Of a DNA stretch of 13,599 bases, positions 1-9,100 are shown piece by piece. The DNA is from an uncultured Collinsella sp. GTDB lineage: Bacteria > Actinomycetota > Coriobacteriia > Coriobacteriales > Coriobacteriaceae. The stretch is taken from NCBI GenBank assembly GCA_902388545.1, contig CABMPS010000033.1, positions 1 through 13,599 on the forward strand. Direction: 5' to 3'. Position numbers and translations under genes: made by a program. How positions within the stretch are numbered: the first letter of the stretch is position 1; every line of letters starts with the position of its first letter. Below the pieces are notes generated by a model, which was given only the letters and a program-made list of their open reading frames with translations, did not search any database and was not told the DNA's origin.

Positions 1-2018
1 GTCTGCGCACATGCTGCGCTGACCGTAAGAACATAGTTCTGTGAGAAGAACGGGAATTGCCTCGGATCCACCGGCGGATGCGGCATCGGCGTGCCCTGGG
101 GCCCACCCTGCGGTCCGCCCTGACCGCCCATCATCTTATCGATGGCGTCCTGAACCTCGCCCTCGAACTTTTTCATTCCCTCGTGTAAACGACGCTGACC
201 GTCCTCAGAGCGCAGCTCCTCCATCTGCTCGGGCGAAATACCCAGTAGCTCGCCCAGCACGCCCATCATCTCGTTTCGCATGCGCTCGCTCGTATCCTCG
301 TCAGCAAAACGGCGCACCTCGGCGCGCGCCAGCGAATCGACCGTCATACGCTCCTTGCCGTTAAGCCCCAGGTCGGACCACGCGAGCATGTACGGCCAGG
401 AGCGCTCGGCAAACGAACGGGACGAAACGATCGGTGCCGTCGGCAACATGCGGCGGGCAGCCTCACCCTGTCGAACGAGCATCAGCAGCAGCGAGCAGGC
501 CTCAGGCTTGCCAGCGGCCATCGGGATGTCGTCGAAAGATCGATTGCGGTCCACGTGCGCCTCAAGCGCGCCATCGATCTCACCCGGCTCGAGCCCGCCG
601 AGCAGCTGTGCCGCGCGGTCGAGCATGTCGACCGGGCCGTCGAGCGTCGAGAGCGCCCGCGCCAGCACGCGCTCCATGCAATCTTCCACCGCGTTGAGCG
701 TCACGAGCTCCTGCGGCACCACGGCAGACGTGCGGTTGCGCACGCGCGCCACAAACTCGAGCGTCGACAGGTACACATCACCAAAGGGCGCGTAATCGCC
801 CTGGTAGCCACCGCAAAGCGCCGGTGCCGCCAACGCATACTCGGTCTTGGAAAGCGGGCTCAGAGCCATCGCGCCCAGCTCGAGCGCCGTATCCTCCAGC
901 ATGAGGCCCAGCGTACGCGAGCGCAGGCGCTCGGCATCGCCCGCTGACACATCGCGGTCGAGTACGCGCGCCGCATCCGGCGCATCGCGCTCAACCGTGC
1001 GAATATGCAGGCGCTCGGCAATCGCGCGAACGGCGGCACAACGGGCGGCCTCAGCCTCTTCCTGCGCTGGCGTAAAGATGCGGTTGCGGTCCAACACCAG
1101 GCCGATCACATTGCGCGAACCCAATGCATCGACAGCCAGCGCCGCAAGCAAAGACGACGGCAGGTCGCCCTCGAGCGCCACCACGGCACGCGACGCGCCA
1201 TGGGCACGGGCGTTATCGCGCACAGCGAGCACCAGCGCCTGCCACAGCCACTCATCGGAACGGAACTCGGGCAGTTCGTGATCTTCCAGGGCATCGAGCA
1301 TCACGCCGCGCTGAATCTCCTGAACCAGCAGGCTCTCCTCAAAACACGGCGCCTGGGCCACCACGCGACCGCAGTCGTCGAGCACAAACGAACCGCCGGT
1401 ATACACCGACTCGTCATAGGCACCGACCGGCGCCATGCAGGCAAACCACACGCTGCGCTTGGATGCGATCTTGCGGTAGGCACCGCTGCGAACGGCGGCA
1501 ATGGCGGCCGTCTCGCGGTCGGTCATATCAAACGCGTTGAACTGAAAATAGGCGATGAGGTCGACGCCGGTCGGCAGCATCTCGAGTTCGCGGTCCAAGT
1601 CGAAGATCACGGCGATACGCACGCCGTCCACGTCGAACACCGGCGGTGCCCAACGGGCATCACCGTTCCCACCACGCTGCAGAGCAATGCTCGAACGGGC
1701 CGGCACCACATGACCGTCCTTGAGCATCATGTAGTCGAGTAGCGGCTGGCCCTCAAACGAAACCGCCGCGGGCACGATGCAGATCATGTCAAGCTCCTGG
1801 ATGCGCTCGGCGACACCAGTCAAGCCGGCAAGCATGTCGTGCTCAAAGTCGGCAGCGCCCACCAGGCCACCGGGCATGGCGCCCATAAAGAGCGGAGCCG
1901 GAACGCACAGCACGCGCGCCCCGCGCTCGTGGGCCAGACGAGCCTGGTCCTCGATGCGGCCGCAAATGCCCTCAATATCACCCAGGCGCATATCGATCTG
2001 TGCAAGCGCGAGCTTCAT
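1..2018 (-). CDS. NAD synthetase-like two-domain protein, probable pseudoenzyme; C-terminus cut by window edge
   Basis: The ATG at 2018 opens a frame that stays open to the window edge (672 codons visible). An AAAGGG-type ribosome binding site lies about 7 bases upstream. Residues 1-250 follow the glutaminase (nitrilase-fold) domain of glutamine-dependent NadE: it begins KLALAQIDMRLGD, and APVGAYDESVYTGGSF matches the family's VGGQDE-FDGGSF region. Residues about 255-549 follow the NAD synthetase domain: LAALAVDALGSRNVIG, then GGYQGDYAPFGDVY, then a stretch near 520-549 resembling the family's usual C-terminal end. The catalytic residues are missing. Amidase Glu is Ala41 (VPAPL for FPEL), Lys is Ser109 or Ser110, and Cys is Phe139 (IFDL for ICED). 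The ATP-binding SGGxDS is EGDLPS at 283-288, and TGNKSE is PLSKTE at 388-393. Residues 550-672 are an added tail with a Gly/Pro/Gln-rich stretch near 631-642. I infer a non-catalytic, perhaps regulatory or binding, role. Automated pipelines would probably call it NAD+ synthase. Confidence 0.85.
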   Translation of the reverse strand, partial: MKLALAQIDMRLGDIEGICGRIEDQARLAHERGARVLCVPAPLFMGAMPGGLVGAADFEHDMLAGLTGVAERIQELDMICIVPAAVSFEGQPLLDYMMLKDGHVVPARSSIALQRGGNGDARWAPPVFDVDGVRIAVIFDLDRELEMLPTGVDLIAYFQFNAFDMTDRETAAIAAVRSGAYRKIASKRSVWFACMAPVGAYDESVYTGGSFVLDDCGRVVAQAPCFEESLLVQEIQRGVMLDALEDHELPEFRSDEWLWQALVLAVRDNARAHGASRAVVALEGDLPSSLLAALAVDALGSRNVIGLVLDRNRIFTPAQEEAEAARCAAVRAIAERLHIRTVERDAPDAARVLDRDVSAGDAERLRSRTLGLMLEDTALELGAMALSPLSKTEYALAAPALCGGYQGDYAPFGDVYLSTLEFVARVRNRTSAVVPQELVTLNAVEDCMERVLARALSTLDGPVDMLDRAAQLLGGLEPGEIDGALEAHVDRNRSFDDIPMAAGKPEACSLLLMLVRQGEAARRMLPTAPIVSSRSFAERSWPYMLAWSDLGLNGKERMTVDSLARAEVRRFADEDTSERMRNEMMGVLGELLGISPEQMEELRSEDGQRRLHEGMKKFEGEVQDAIDKMMGGQGGPQGGPQGTPMPHPPVDPRQFPFFSQNYVLTVSAACAQ

Positions 2019-2055
2019 GGCTCAGCCCTTTCCGTCGTAAACCATCGAAATCGTA

Positions 2056-2089
2056 GTAAAAGCGCCGGCCGCATGATGCAGTCGGCGCT
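2056..2089 (-). terminator. Probable Rho-independent terminator after the superoxide reductase gene
   Basis: Read on the minus strand, AGCGCCG (2089-2083) and CGGCGCT (2067-2061) form a perfect 7 bp GC-rich stem, and a run of four T follows at once. The loop contains a small inner GCA/TGC pairing. It begins 46 bases after the superoxide reductase stop codon. It has no T-run in the plus direction, so it should work only for minus-strand transcripts. It would separate the superoxide reductase transcript from the NadE-like gene, which then needs its own promoter or read-through. The short T-run makes its strength uncertain. Confidence 0.6.
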
Positions 2090-2135
2090 CGCATGTGCAT
2101 ATGCTAGCTATGATACCCCGAGCGGGGGCGCGCTC

Positions 2136-2498
2136 CTAGAACGTCGCGGACCACAGCCCGTGCAGGTTGCAGTAGGCATAGACGGTACCGGTCTTGGAAC
2201 CGCCGGCAAAAAACGTCGCGGGCTTCATGCCGGGCTCAAGGTAATGGACCTCTAAGCGGCCCTCGGCCTCAAGGGCGATCCACTCAATATAGTGCTCGGG
2301 CAGGCTGGGGTGCTCGACCGAGCCAACGCGTGCGCGAATCACGTGACCGTCGCGCTCGGTCTCGACAACAGGCACGTGCTTCTCGTGCGCCGCGTCCTCA
2401 GTGTTTGCGGTCAGTTCCGTGCAACCGGCAGGGGTTGCAACGTCGTTGCCAAGGGCGGCAATGAGCTTACCGTCGGGGTCCTTAAAGAATTTCGCCAT
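2136..2498 (-). CDS. Superoxide reductase (desulfoferrodoxin family, without the N-terminal rubredoxin-like iron centre)
   Basis: This 120-residue cytoplasmic enzyme is expected to reduce superoxide to hydrogen peroxide at a mononuclear Fe(His4Cys) centre, taking electrons from rubredoxin or a similar donor. It protects anaerobes without releasing oxygen. All five expected iron ligands are visible: His41 in EKHVP, His63 in VEHP, His69 in EHYIEW, and Cys110 and His113 in YCNLHG. Glu39 and Lys40, which assist catalysis in the family, are also kept. The first 38 residues align with the desulforedoxin domain of class I proteins but have lost its CxxC and CC iron ligands; only Cys26 remains and it does not align with a ligand. 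This resembles class III. The start is fixed by AAGGAG six bases before the ATG; a longer in-frame reading from 2639 lacks such a site. The 150 bases upstream hold no clear promoter. A terminator follows the gene. Confidence 0.93.
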   Translation of the reverse strand: MAKFFKDPDGKLIAALGNDVATPAGCTELTANTEDAAHEKHVPVVETERDGHVIRARVGSVEHPSLPEHYIEWIALEAEGRLEVHYLEPGMKPATFFAGGSKTGTVYAYCNLHGLWSATF

Positions 2499-2504
2499 GA
2501 TGTT

Positions 2505-2510
2505 CTCCTT
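2505..2510 (-). promoter_or_regulatory. Shine-Dalgarno site of the superoxide reductase gene
   Basis: AAGGAG lies six bases upstream of the ATG at 2498. It decides the start in favour of the 120-residue product that begins MAKFFK, and against an upstream in-frame ATG near 2639 that would add 47 residues of non-conserved sequence. Confidence 0.85.
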
Positions 2511-2648
2511 TGCTGACGTGCCAATGTTCTTGATGGTTCTTATGCCCAAAGGCAGGCAAACCATCCACGGCATTGCAAATGAACACATAACGGGCGGGGA
2601 CGATGGGGCAGCGTGCGCTATCCGCCCTGGCGGCCCCACCCGAGCGGG

Positions 2649-5600
2649 TTAGCGCCCGTCGCCGCCCAGCAGCGCCAGAACATCTTCGCGGGTAAACAGC
2701 GCCGACGAGATGCCGTCGCCGCCGAGCACGCTGTTGACCAGGTCGCGCTTGGACTCCTGCATCTGCATAATGCGTTCCTCGATCGTGCCCTTGGCGATGA
2801 GCTTGTACACGGTCACGGTATGTTGCTGGCCAATACGGTGCGCGCGGTCGGTCGCCTGGTCCTGCGCTGCCACGTTCCACCACGGGTCGTAGTGGATGAC
2901 CACGTCGGCCGCCGTCAGGTTAAGGCCCACGCCGCCCGCCTTGAGCGAAATCAAAAAGACCGGAACCTCGCCCGCTTGGAACTGCGCGACCATCTTGGCG
3001 CGGCTCTCCTTAGACGAAGCGCCCGTGAGCTTAAGGAAGGCGATGTCCTCCTTGGCCAAGCGCTTAGCGATGATATCGAGCATACCCGTAAACTGGCTGA
3101 ACAACAGGATGCGATGCCCGCCGTCGAGTGCGCCGTGCACGAGCTCCATACACGTATCGAGCTTGGCGCTCCCCGCCTTGTAATCCTCGTAGTGTAGACG
3201 CGGGTCGCAGCAGATCTGGCGCAGCTTGGTGAGCTCGGCGAGCACCTTGAGCTTGTCCTTCTTAAACTCCCCAGCCTCGCGGTGCTGCACCTGCTGGGCG
3301 ATGCGGTCCTGGTTGGCCAGGTAGAGCTTGCGTTGCTCGCCGGTAAGCTGTGCCATCACCGTGTCTTCGATCTTTTCGGGCAGGTCGGCCACCACGTCTT
3401 CCTTAACGCGACGCAGCACAAACGGCGACACGAGCGCCTGCAGGCGAGCGGCGCTATCGCCCTCGGCATGCTCGACGGGGCTCTCAAAGCGCTTGGCAAA
3501 CGACTCGCGCGTCCCCAAAAGGCCCGGCATCAAAAAGTCGAAGATGCTCCAGAGCTCGGACAGGCGGTTTTCGATGGGCGTGCCCGTCAGGGCAAAGCGC
3601 ACGCCGGCAGGCAGGCGCTTTGCGGCGCGTGGCACCTGCGTGAGCGGATTTTTAATGTACTGTGCCTCATCGAGCACCACGCGGGCAAAATCCTGCTCGA
3701 CGTACTCGTCGATATCGCGCCGCATAAGGTCATACGACGTCACGACCACGCTATGCTCGGCCACGCCGGCGATCTGCACGCGGCGTTGAGCCTTGGCGCC
3801 CACAATGGCGCACACATCGAGCGACGGTGCAAAGCGCTCCAGCTCGGCAGTCCAGTTGTACACGAGTGAGGCCGGGCATACCACGAGCGTGGGCTTGGTG
3901 TCCCCCGCCTCCACGCGCGCCAGAATATGCGCAATCATCTGGAGCGTTTTGCCCAGGCCCATGTCGTCGGCCAAGATGCCGCCAAGGCCCAGGTGTTCGA
4001 GCGAGCCGAGCCACTGGTATCCGTCGACCTGGTAGCCGCGCATCGTTGCCTTGAGCGATGCCGGCACCGTAAAGTCCATCTTGCCGAGCGTATCCAGGCG
4101 CTCGACGGTACGGCGGAACGCAGCGTCGCGATCGGCCTCGAGCGCCGGCGTGCGTGCGAGCATGCTGTCGACGAACAGGGTGCTCGACGCGGGAAGCGAC
4201 ACGCCGTCGAGCAGGTCGACGGCATCGACACCCAGATCCTCGGCAAGGCCAAACGCGGCGCGCGCCCCCTCGTCCAGGCGAATGATGTCGCCGGACGTAA
4301 GGCGCGCAAACGTTTGATGGCGCTTGTACGAATCGAGATAGACGGCAAGGTCCGCGGCCGAAAGCCCGCTCGCGCCCAGCTCGACATCGAGCAGATTGCT
4401 CTTAACGGTCGCACGAACCGAGAGCTTGGGCGCGGGGCGGACCGAAATCTGGCGCAGACGGTCGCTGAGCATGACCTCACCCAGTTCGGACAGGGCGGAC
4501 AGGCCCTCGGTCAGCAAATGGAACAGGCTCTCGTCATCGCGTTCCTCAAACGCCAGGCCGCCCTCGTAAAAGTCGAAATACAGGGCTGCCGTGTCCATAA
4601 CGCGAAACTCTGCCACCTCGTCGCGGGACGGCACACCGGGGCGCTGCTCTTCGAAGGGGCTGCCCGGAGCGCCCAGGCTAAAGAGATCCGCCGACCAATC
4701 GCCGTAGGTAACCGTAATTTTGCAGGTCACGAGCCCATCGTCGACACCGATCGCCATAGCAAAGCTCGGCTCGGGTGCCACGGTATCGAGCGCGGCGGGC
4801 GCGGTGAGGTCGGTGTAGTCGCGCAAAATGGGCAGCGCCATACGGCAGAACTCACCCACCTGCTCGGCGGCAATATGGGCGGGCGTGCGGCACGGCAGCA
4901 AGCGCGACAAAAAAGGTGCGACATGCTGAGCAAATGCAGCGTCGGTACGGCGCGCGCAGCGCGTGTCAACCAAGTAGGCGGCATCGCCCGACGCAAAGCA
5001 GTACATATCGGCGGGCAGGCGCAGGTCATAGCTACCACCAGCCGCCGGCGCGATTTTGGCGGCAAGCAGCGGTGAGCGCTTAGCGGATACCTCGTCCTCC
5101 CCTTGCGGAGACAGCTCAACCGCCACGTCGTAGGTGCGATGCGTCGTCATCCCCCGCGACCAGGCGGGCTCAAAGGAGATGGTCTGGCCGCGCAGCAGGT
5201 CCAGCACATATACGATGCTATGCTCGGGCAGCGGCAACTGACGCTCGGCAACAAAACCACTGCGGGCAAAGTCGTACGACGCCGAACGCGAGCTTGTGAT
5301 GTCATCGAGATAGGCAACTGTCGTCGCAACAAGGTTGAGCAGCTTTGCCGATGTTTCGTCAAAGGCCTCAGGTGAATGGACAAACGTGAGCTTCTTGCCA
5401 TAGGAGAACGTGCCGCCGCGCACGTAGGCATCGGCCATGCCGTCGATGTCCTTGACCACGTAGGAGACCGATCCACAGCGAATGCGGAACTCGAGCGCCC
5501 AGCTAAAGCGGTCAGCGAACAGCGGATTGTAGTACGGCACCAACGAGGGCTCCAACGCCGCTTTGGGGGCGTCGGGATCAACGGCACCGGCAAGCTTGCG

Positions 5601-6113
5601 GCGCATGCTCGCCAGCTCATCCATGCGCGCGTCCGAAAGATCGGAAAGCGCCGCCACAAGGCTCGGGCTCGTGGGGACGGGCGTCGGGAAGGGAAAGTTG
5701 GGGTTGACGGCCGGCGCGGCGGACGCGGTGCGCGCGGGCTGTTTCGGCTGCGCCGTAAACGTGCGGACCGGCGTGCGCAAACCTTCGACGGGCTCGGCGC
5801 CGCTGGCATCCAAATACGCCAGAGCCGTGGCAATAGCGTGCTTGCACATACCGGGGTAACGATAGGCGGCGGGGCAATCGCAGTCGTAGTCGATCACCTC
5901 GTGCTCGTCCATGTCGAGCGCCACGTGCGTCTTGTACAGGTCGCCGCGCGAGCCGCGCACCGACCCCTCAATCGTCACGCTTTTGGAGAAGCGCGAGCCG
6001 CTGTCCTCAATCGACAGCACGGCACCGTTGAGCATGAGCGAACGCCCCTTCATAAAGGTGCCGCTCAACGCCGCCTCTTTGCGAAGCGCCTGCGCAAACG
6101 TCCCCTGCGCCAT
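2649..6113 (-). CDS. SWIM zinc-finger SNF2-family DNA-dependent ATPase
   Basis: The product has 1154 residues. A SWIM zinc-binding motif (CxCx9CxH) uses Cys78, Cys80, Cys90 and His92. A low-complexity Pro/Ala linker (about 120-150) and a long region typical of bacterial SNF2 proteins (SNF2-associated domain) follow. The ATPase core fills the last 460 residues: Walker A in DDMGLGKT (Lys722), DEAQ at 815-818, TGTPIENRLSELWS, SQFTGML, KAGGVGLNLT, and the arginine-finger region DRAHRIGQ (His1092). Such proteins move along or remodel nucleic acid-protein complexes without unwinding the duplex; RapA, which recycles RNA polymerase, is the best-known bacterial relative. The exact target here is unknown. 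GGAGG five bases upstream supports the ATG at 6113; the in-frame GTG at 6131 has no good site. The 28 bp gap after dnaE suggests one operon and a replication- or repair-linked job, which is inference. Confidence 0.93.
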   Translation of the reverse strand: MAQGTFAQALRKEAALSGTFMKGRSLMLNGAVLSIEDSGSRFSKSVTIEGSVRGSRGDLYKTHVALDMDEHEVIDYDCDCPAAYRYPGMCKHAIATALAYLDASGAEPVEGLRTPVRTFTAQPKQPARTASAAPAVNPNFPFPTPVPTSPSLVAALSDLSDARMDELASMRRKLAGAVDPDAPKAALEPSLVPYYNPLFADRFSWALEFRIRCGSVSYVVKDIDGMADAYVRGGTFSYGKKLTFVHSPEAFDETSAKLLNLVATTVAYLDDITSSRSASYDFARSGFVAERQLPLPEHSIVYVLDLLRGQTISFEPAWSRGMTTHRTYDVAVELSPQGEDEVSAKRSPLLAAKIAPAAGGSYDLRLPADMYCFASGDAAYLVDTRCARRTDAAFAQHVAPFLSRLLPCRTPAHIAAEQVGEFCRMALPILRDYTDLTAPAALDTVAPEPSFAMAIGVDDGLVTCKITVTYGDWSADLFSLGAPGSPFEEQRPGVPSRDEVAEFRVMDTAALYFDFYEGGLAFEERDDESLFHLLTEGLSALSELGEVMLSDRLRQISVRPAPKLSVRATVKSNLLDVELGASGLSAADLAVYLDSYKRHQTFARLTSGDIIRLDEGARAAFGLAEDLGVDAVDLLDGVSLPASSTLFVDSMLARTPALEADRDAAFRRTVERLDTLGKMDFTVPASLKATMRGYQVDGYQWLGSLEHLGLGGILADDMGLGKTLQMIAHILARVEAGDTKPTLVVCPASLVYNWTAELERFAPSLDVCAIVGAKAQRRVQIAGVAEHSVVVTSYDLMRRDIDEYVEQDFARVVLDEAQYIKNPLTQVPRAAKRLPAGVRFALTGTPIENRLSELWSIFDFLMPGLLGTRESFAKRFESPVEHAEGDSAARLQALVSPFVLRRVKEDVVADLPEKIEDTVMAQLTGEQRKLYLANQDRIAQQVQHREAGEFKKDKLKVLAELTKLRQICCDPRLHYEDYKAGSAKLDTCMELVHGALDGGHRILLFSQFTGMLDIIAKRLAKEDIAFLKLTGASSKESRAKMVAQFQAGEVPVFLISLKAGGVGLNLTAADVVIHYDPWWNVAAQDQATDRAHRIGQQHTVTVYKLIAKGTIEERIMQMQESKRDLVNSVLGGDGISSALFTREDVLALLGGDGR

Positions 6114-6118
6114 CACTT

Positions 6119-6123
6119 CCTCC
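6119..6123 (-). promoter_or_regulatory. Shine-Dalgarno site deciding the SNF2 start
   Basis: GGAGG stands five bases before the ATG at 6113. It lies downstream of the alternative GTG start at 6131, so translation should begin at the ATG and the product should begin MAQGTF. Confidence 0.8.
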
Positions 6124-6141
6124 AATCTCACCCGGGGTAGC

Positions 6142-9100
6142 TTAGATCACCGTCACGCGGCCCTGGTTACCCACAATGGCCTTGGCCTCGGCCAGCAGCG
6201 GAATCGAACGCGCGTTGACCTTGGCAGGTACCTCGGCACGCAGCACGCGCCCGTCCACCTGCTCGATAAAGATCTCCACGCGGTCGCCGCCCGGGTTGGC
6301 GGTAAGCACCGTGGCGAGACGCGCCATATTGCCCTGGCTAAAGCGGCTGTTGGGCACCATGACCTCAAACACCTTGGGCTTGTTGCTCTCCTCGTTGAGC
6401 TCAAGCGGCACGATCTCCTGCGCGATGATCTGGTCGCCGCGGTCCGAGCGCTCGAGCTTGCCCTTAATGCGCACAAAGGCATCGGACAGCTGCGCGCCGG
6501 TCTCGGGATCGACCTCGCCGTACAGGTACCCCTCGGCCTCTTTATAGGTCTTGGGGAACACGACGACGGTGGCCTCGCCTTCCATGTCCTCGAGCTGCAC
6601 GATGCCCATGGGGTCACCGTTTTTGGTCACGCGCTTGGACACGCTCGAGACCATGCCGGCCCACCACAGCGCCTTGCCCTCGGGAATCTCCTGGTTGATG
6701 GTGCCGCCCGTAGGATTCTGAACTTCGTAGCCGGTATCGATCTGCGAGAACGAGAAGTCGCGCGCCTTGGCTAGTGCATACTCAAACGGGCGCAGCGGGT
6801 GGTCCGAGACATAGATGCCCAGAACCTCCTTCTCCTGGCTCAACTTAAGGTGGCGGTCCCACTCCTGGCCATCTGGATCGGGCACGCTGACCTCAAAGCC
6901 CGAGCCCTCAACATCGCCAAACATGTCGAAGAACGACGTCTGGCCGCTCGCGCGATCCTTCTGGCGCTTTACCGCGGCGTCGATGATGTTCTCGGGGTTG
7001 TTCTTGTCCACAAAGTGCATCATCTGGCGACGCGGATAGCCCGTGGAGTCGAAGGCGCCTGCCTTGATGAGCGATTCGATCACACGGCGGTTTGCCTGGC
7101 TGGAGTCCACGCGCTCGACAAAGTCGTGCAGCGTCTTAAACGGGCCGCCCGCCTCGCGCTCGGCGATAATCGCCTGCGCCACGCCGGTGCCCACGCCGCG
7201 GATGCCGGCCAGACCAAAGCGCACGCCCTCCTTGGTAGCCGTGAACTCGGTACCGGACTCGTTGACATCTGGCGACAGCACGGGGATGCCGTCGTGACGG
7301 CATGCCGAGACGTAGTGCACGATCTTGTCGGTCTTGCCCGTATAGGACGTCAGAACGGCCGCCATGTACTCGTGCGGATAGTGCGCCTTGAGCCACGCCG
7401 TCTGCATAACCAGGATGGCGTAGCCGGCGGAGTGCGACTTGTTGAAGGCGTAGGACGCGAACTCGAGAACATCGTCCCAAATCTTCTGGGCGACCTCGCG
7501 CGTATAGTTGTTCTTGATGGCGCCGTTCATCCAGTGGTCGTAGGTGGTCTCGTCGGAGCCATCCTCCCAGTGGAGCACCGTCGACGTGAGCAGCTTGATC
7601 TTTTTCTTAGCCACGGGCTTACGGATACGCGAGTCCGATTCGCCCTTGGAGAAGCCGCACATCTCGACGGAGATGAGCATAACCTGCTCCTGGTAGACCA
7701 TGGTGCCGTAGGTTTCGCCCAGGATGTCGTCCAGGCGGTCGTCGTAGGAGACCGCCGGCTCCTTGCCGTTCATACGGTTGATGTAGGACGAGACCATGCC
7801 GGCGCCCAGCGGGCCCGGGCGGTACAGGGCGATCAATGCTACGACGTGCTTGTACTCGGTGGGCTTCATGTTCTTGATCGTGGCCGTCATGCCGGCGGAC
7901 TCGACCTGGAAGACGCCGGCGGTGTGGCCGGAACCCATGAGCTTAAAGATCTCGGGGTCGTCAAAGGGAATCTCTTCCTCTTTGATGTCGATGCCGAAGT
8001 TCTTTTTGATGTTTGCCTTGGCCTTGGAGATAACAGTCAGCGTGCGCAGGCCCAAGAAGTCCATCTTGAGCAGGCCCATATCGGCAACGGTATGGCCCTC
8101 GTACTGGGTAATCTCGACGCCGCCCTTGGTATCGAGCTTAGTGGGCACGTGCTCGTTGACGGGGTCGCGGCAGATCAGAACGGCGCACGCGTGCACGCCC
8201 TCGCCACGGGTGAGGCCCTCGATTGAGAGCGCCGTGTCGATGATGCGGCGGGCGTCGTCGTCCTTTTTATAGGCCTCGGCAAAATCGGGGTTAAACAGAT
8301 CCTCTTTGCCGGGCTGCTTGTCGAGCACCTGCTTGAGCTTGACCTTGGGGTCGCTCGAAACCATCTTGGACAGGCGCTGACCCATGTAGACCGGGTAGTC
8401 CAGGACGCGCGCGGCGTCGTTGATGGCCTGCTTGGCCTTAATGGTCGAGTAGGTGATGACGTGGGTGACCTTCTCGGGGCCGTAGAGCTGGCGAACGTGC
8501 TCCACGACCTCGAGGCGCCGCTCATCGTCGAAGTCCATATCGATATCGGGCATCTCGGTACGCTGCGGGGACAGGAACCTCTCGAACATCAGGCCGTTCT
8601 CGAGCGGGTCGAACGCGGTGATGTTCATGGCGTAGGCGACGATAGCGCCGGCGGCCGAGCCACGGCCGGGGCCGACGCCGATGCCGTTGTCCTTGGCCCA
8701 TTGCACGTACTCGGCAACGATCAAGAAGTAGGCGGCAAAGCCCTTGTCGCAGATGACTTTGTATTCGTACTCAAAGCGCTCTTTGATGTTGACGCCACCA
8801 ATCTCGCGCGTGGCCCAGTCGTCGCCGTAGTGCTGGCGCAGGCCCTTCTCGCACTCGCGGCGGAACTGGCTCTCGTGCGTCTCGCCGGGATCGAGCAGCG
8901 GGAAGCGCGGCAGGATGATGGAGTCCCAGTCCAGCTCTACGTAGCACTTGTCGGCGATCTCGAGCGTGTTGTCGCAGGCCTCGGGGCAATACGGGAACAT
9001 CGCCCGCATCTCCTCCTCGGTCTTCATATAAAACTCCGAGCCGGTCATGCGCATGCGGTTGGGGTCGTCGACCTTGGCGTTCATGCCAATGCACATGATG

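Noticed and set aside
1..2018. Functional NAD synthetase (nadE)
   Set aside because: The overall match is clear, but the residues needed for glutamine hydrolysis and for ATP binding are replaced, so enzyme activity is unlikely.
2499..2639. 47-residue N-terminal extension of the superoxide reductase, or a separate small gene before it
   Set aside because: The extension has no family similarity and no good ribosome binding site, while AAGGAG stands at the right distance from the ATG at 2498.
6114..6131. GTG start at 6131 for the SNF2 protein
   Set aside because: It has no ribosome binding site, and the GGAGG for the ATG at 6113 lies inside the extra codons.
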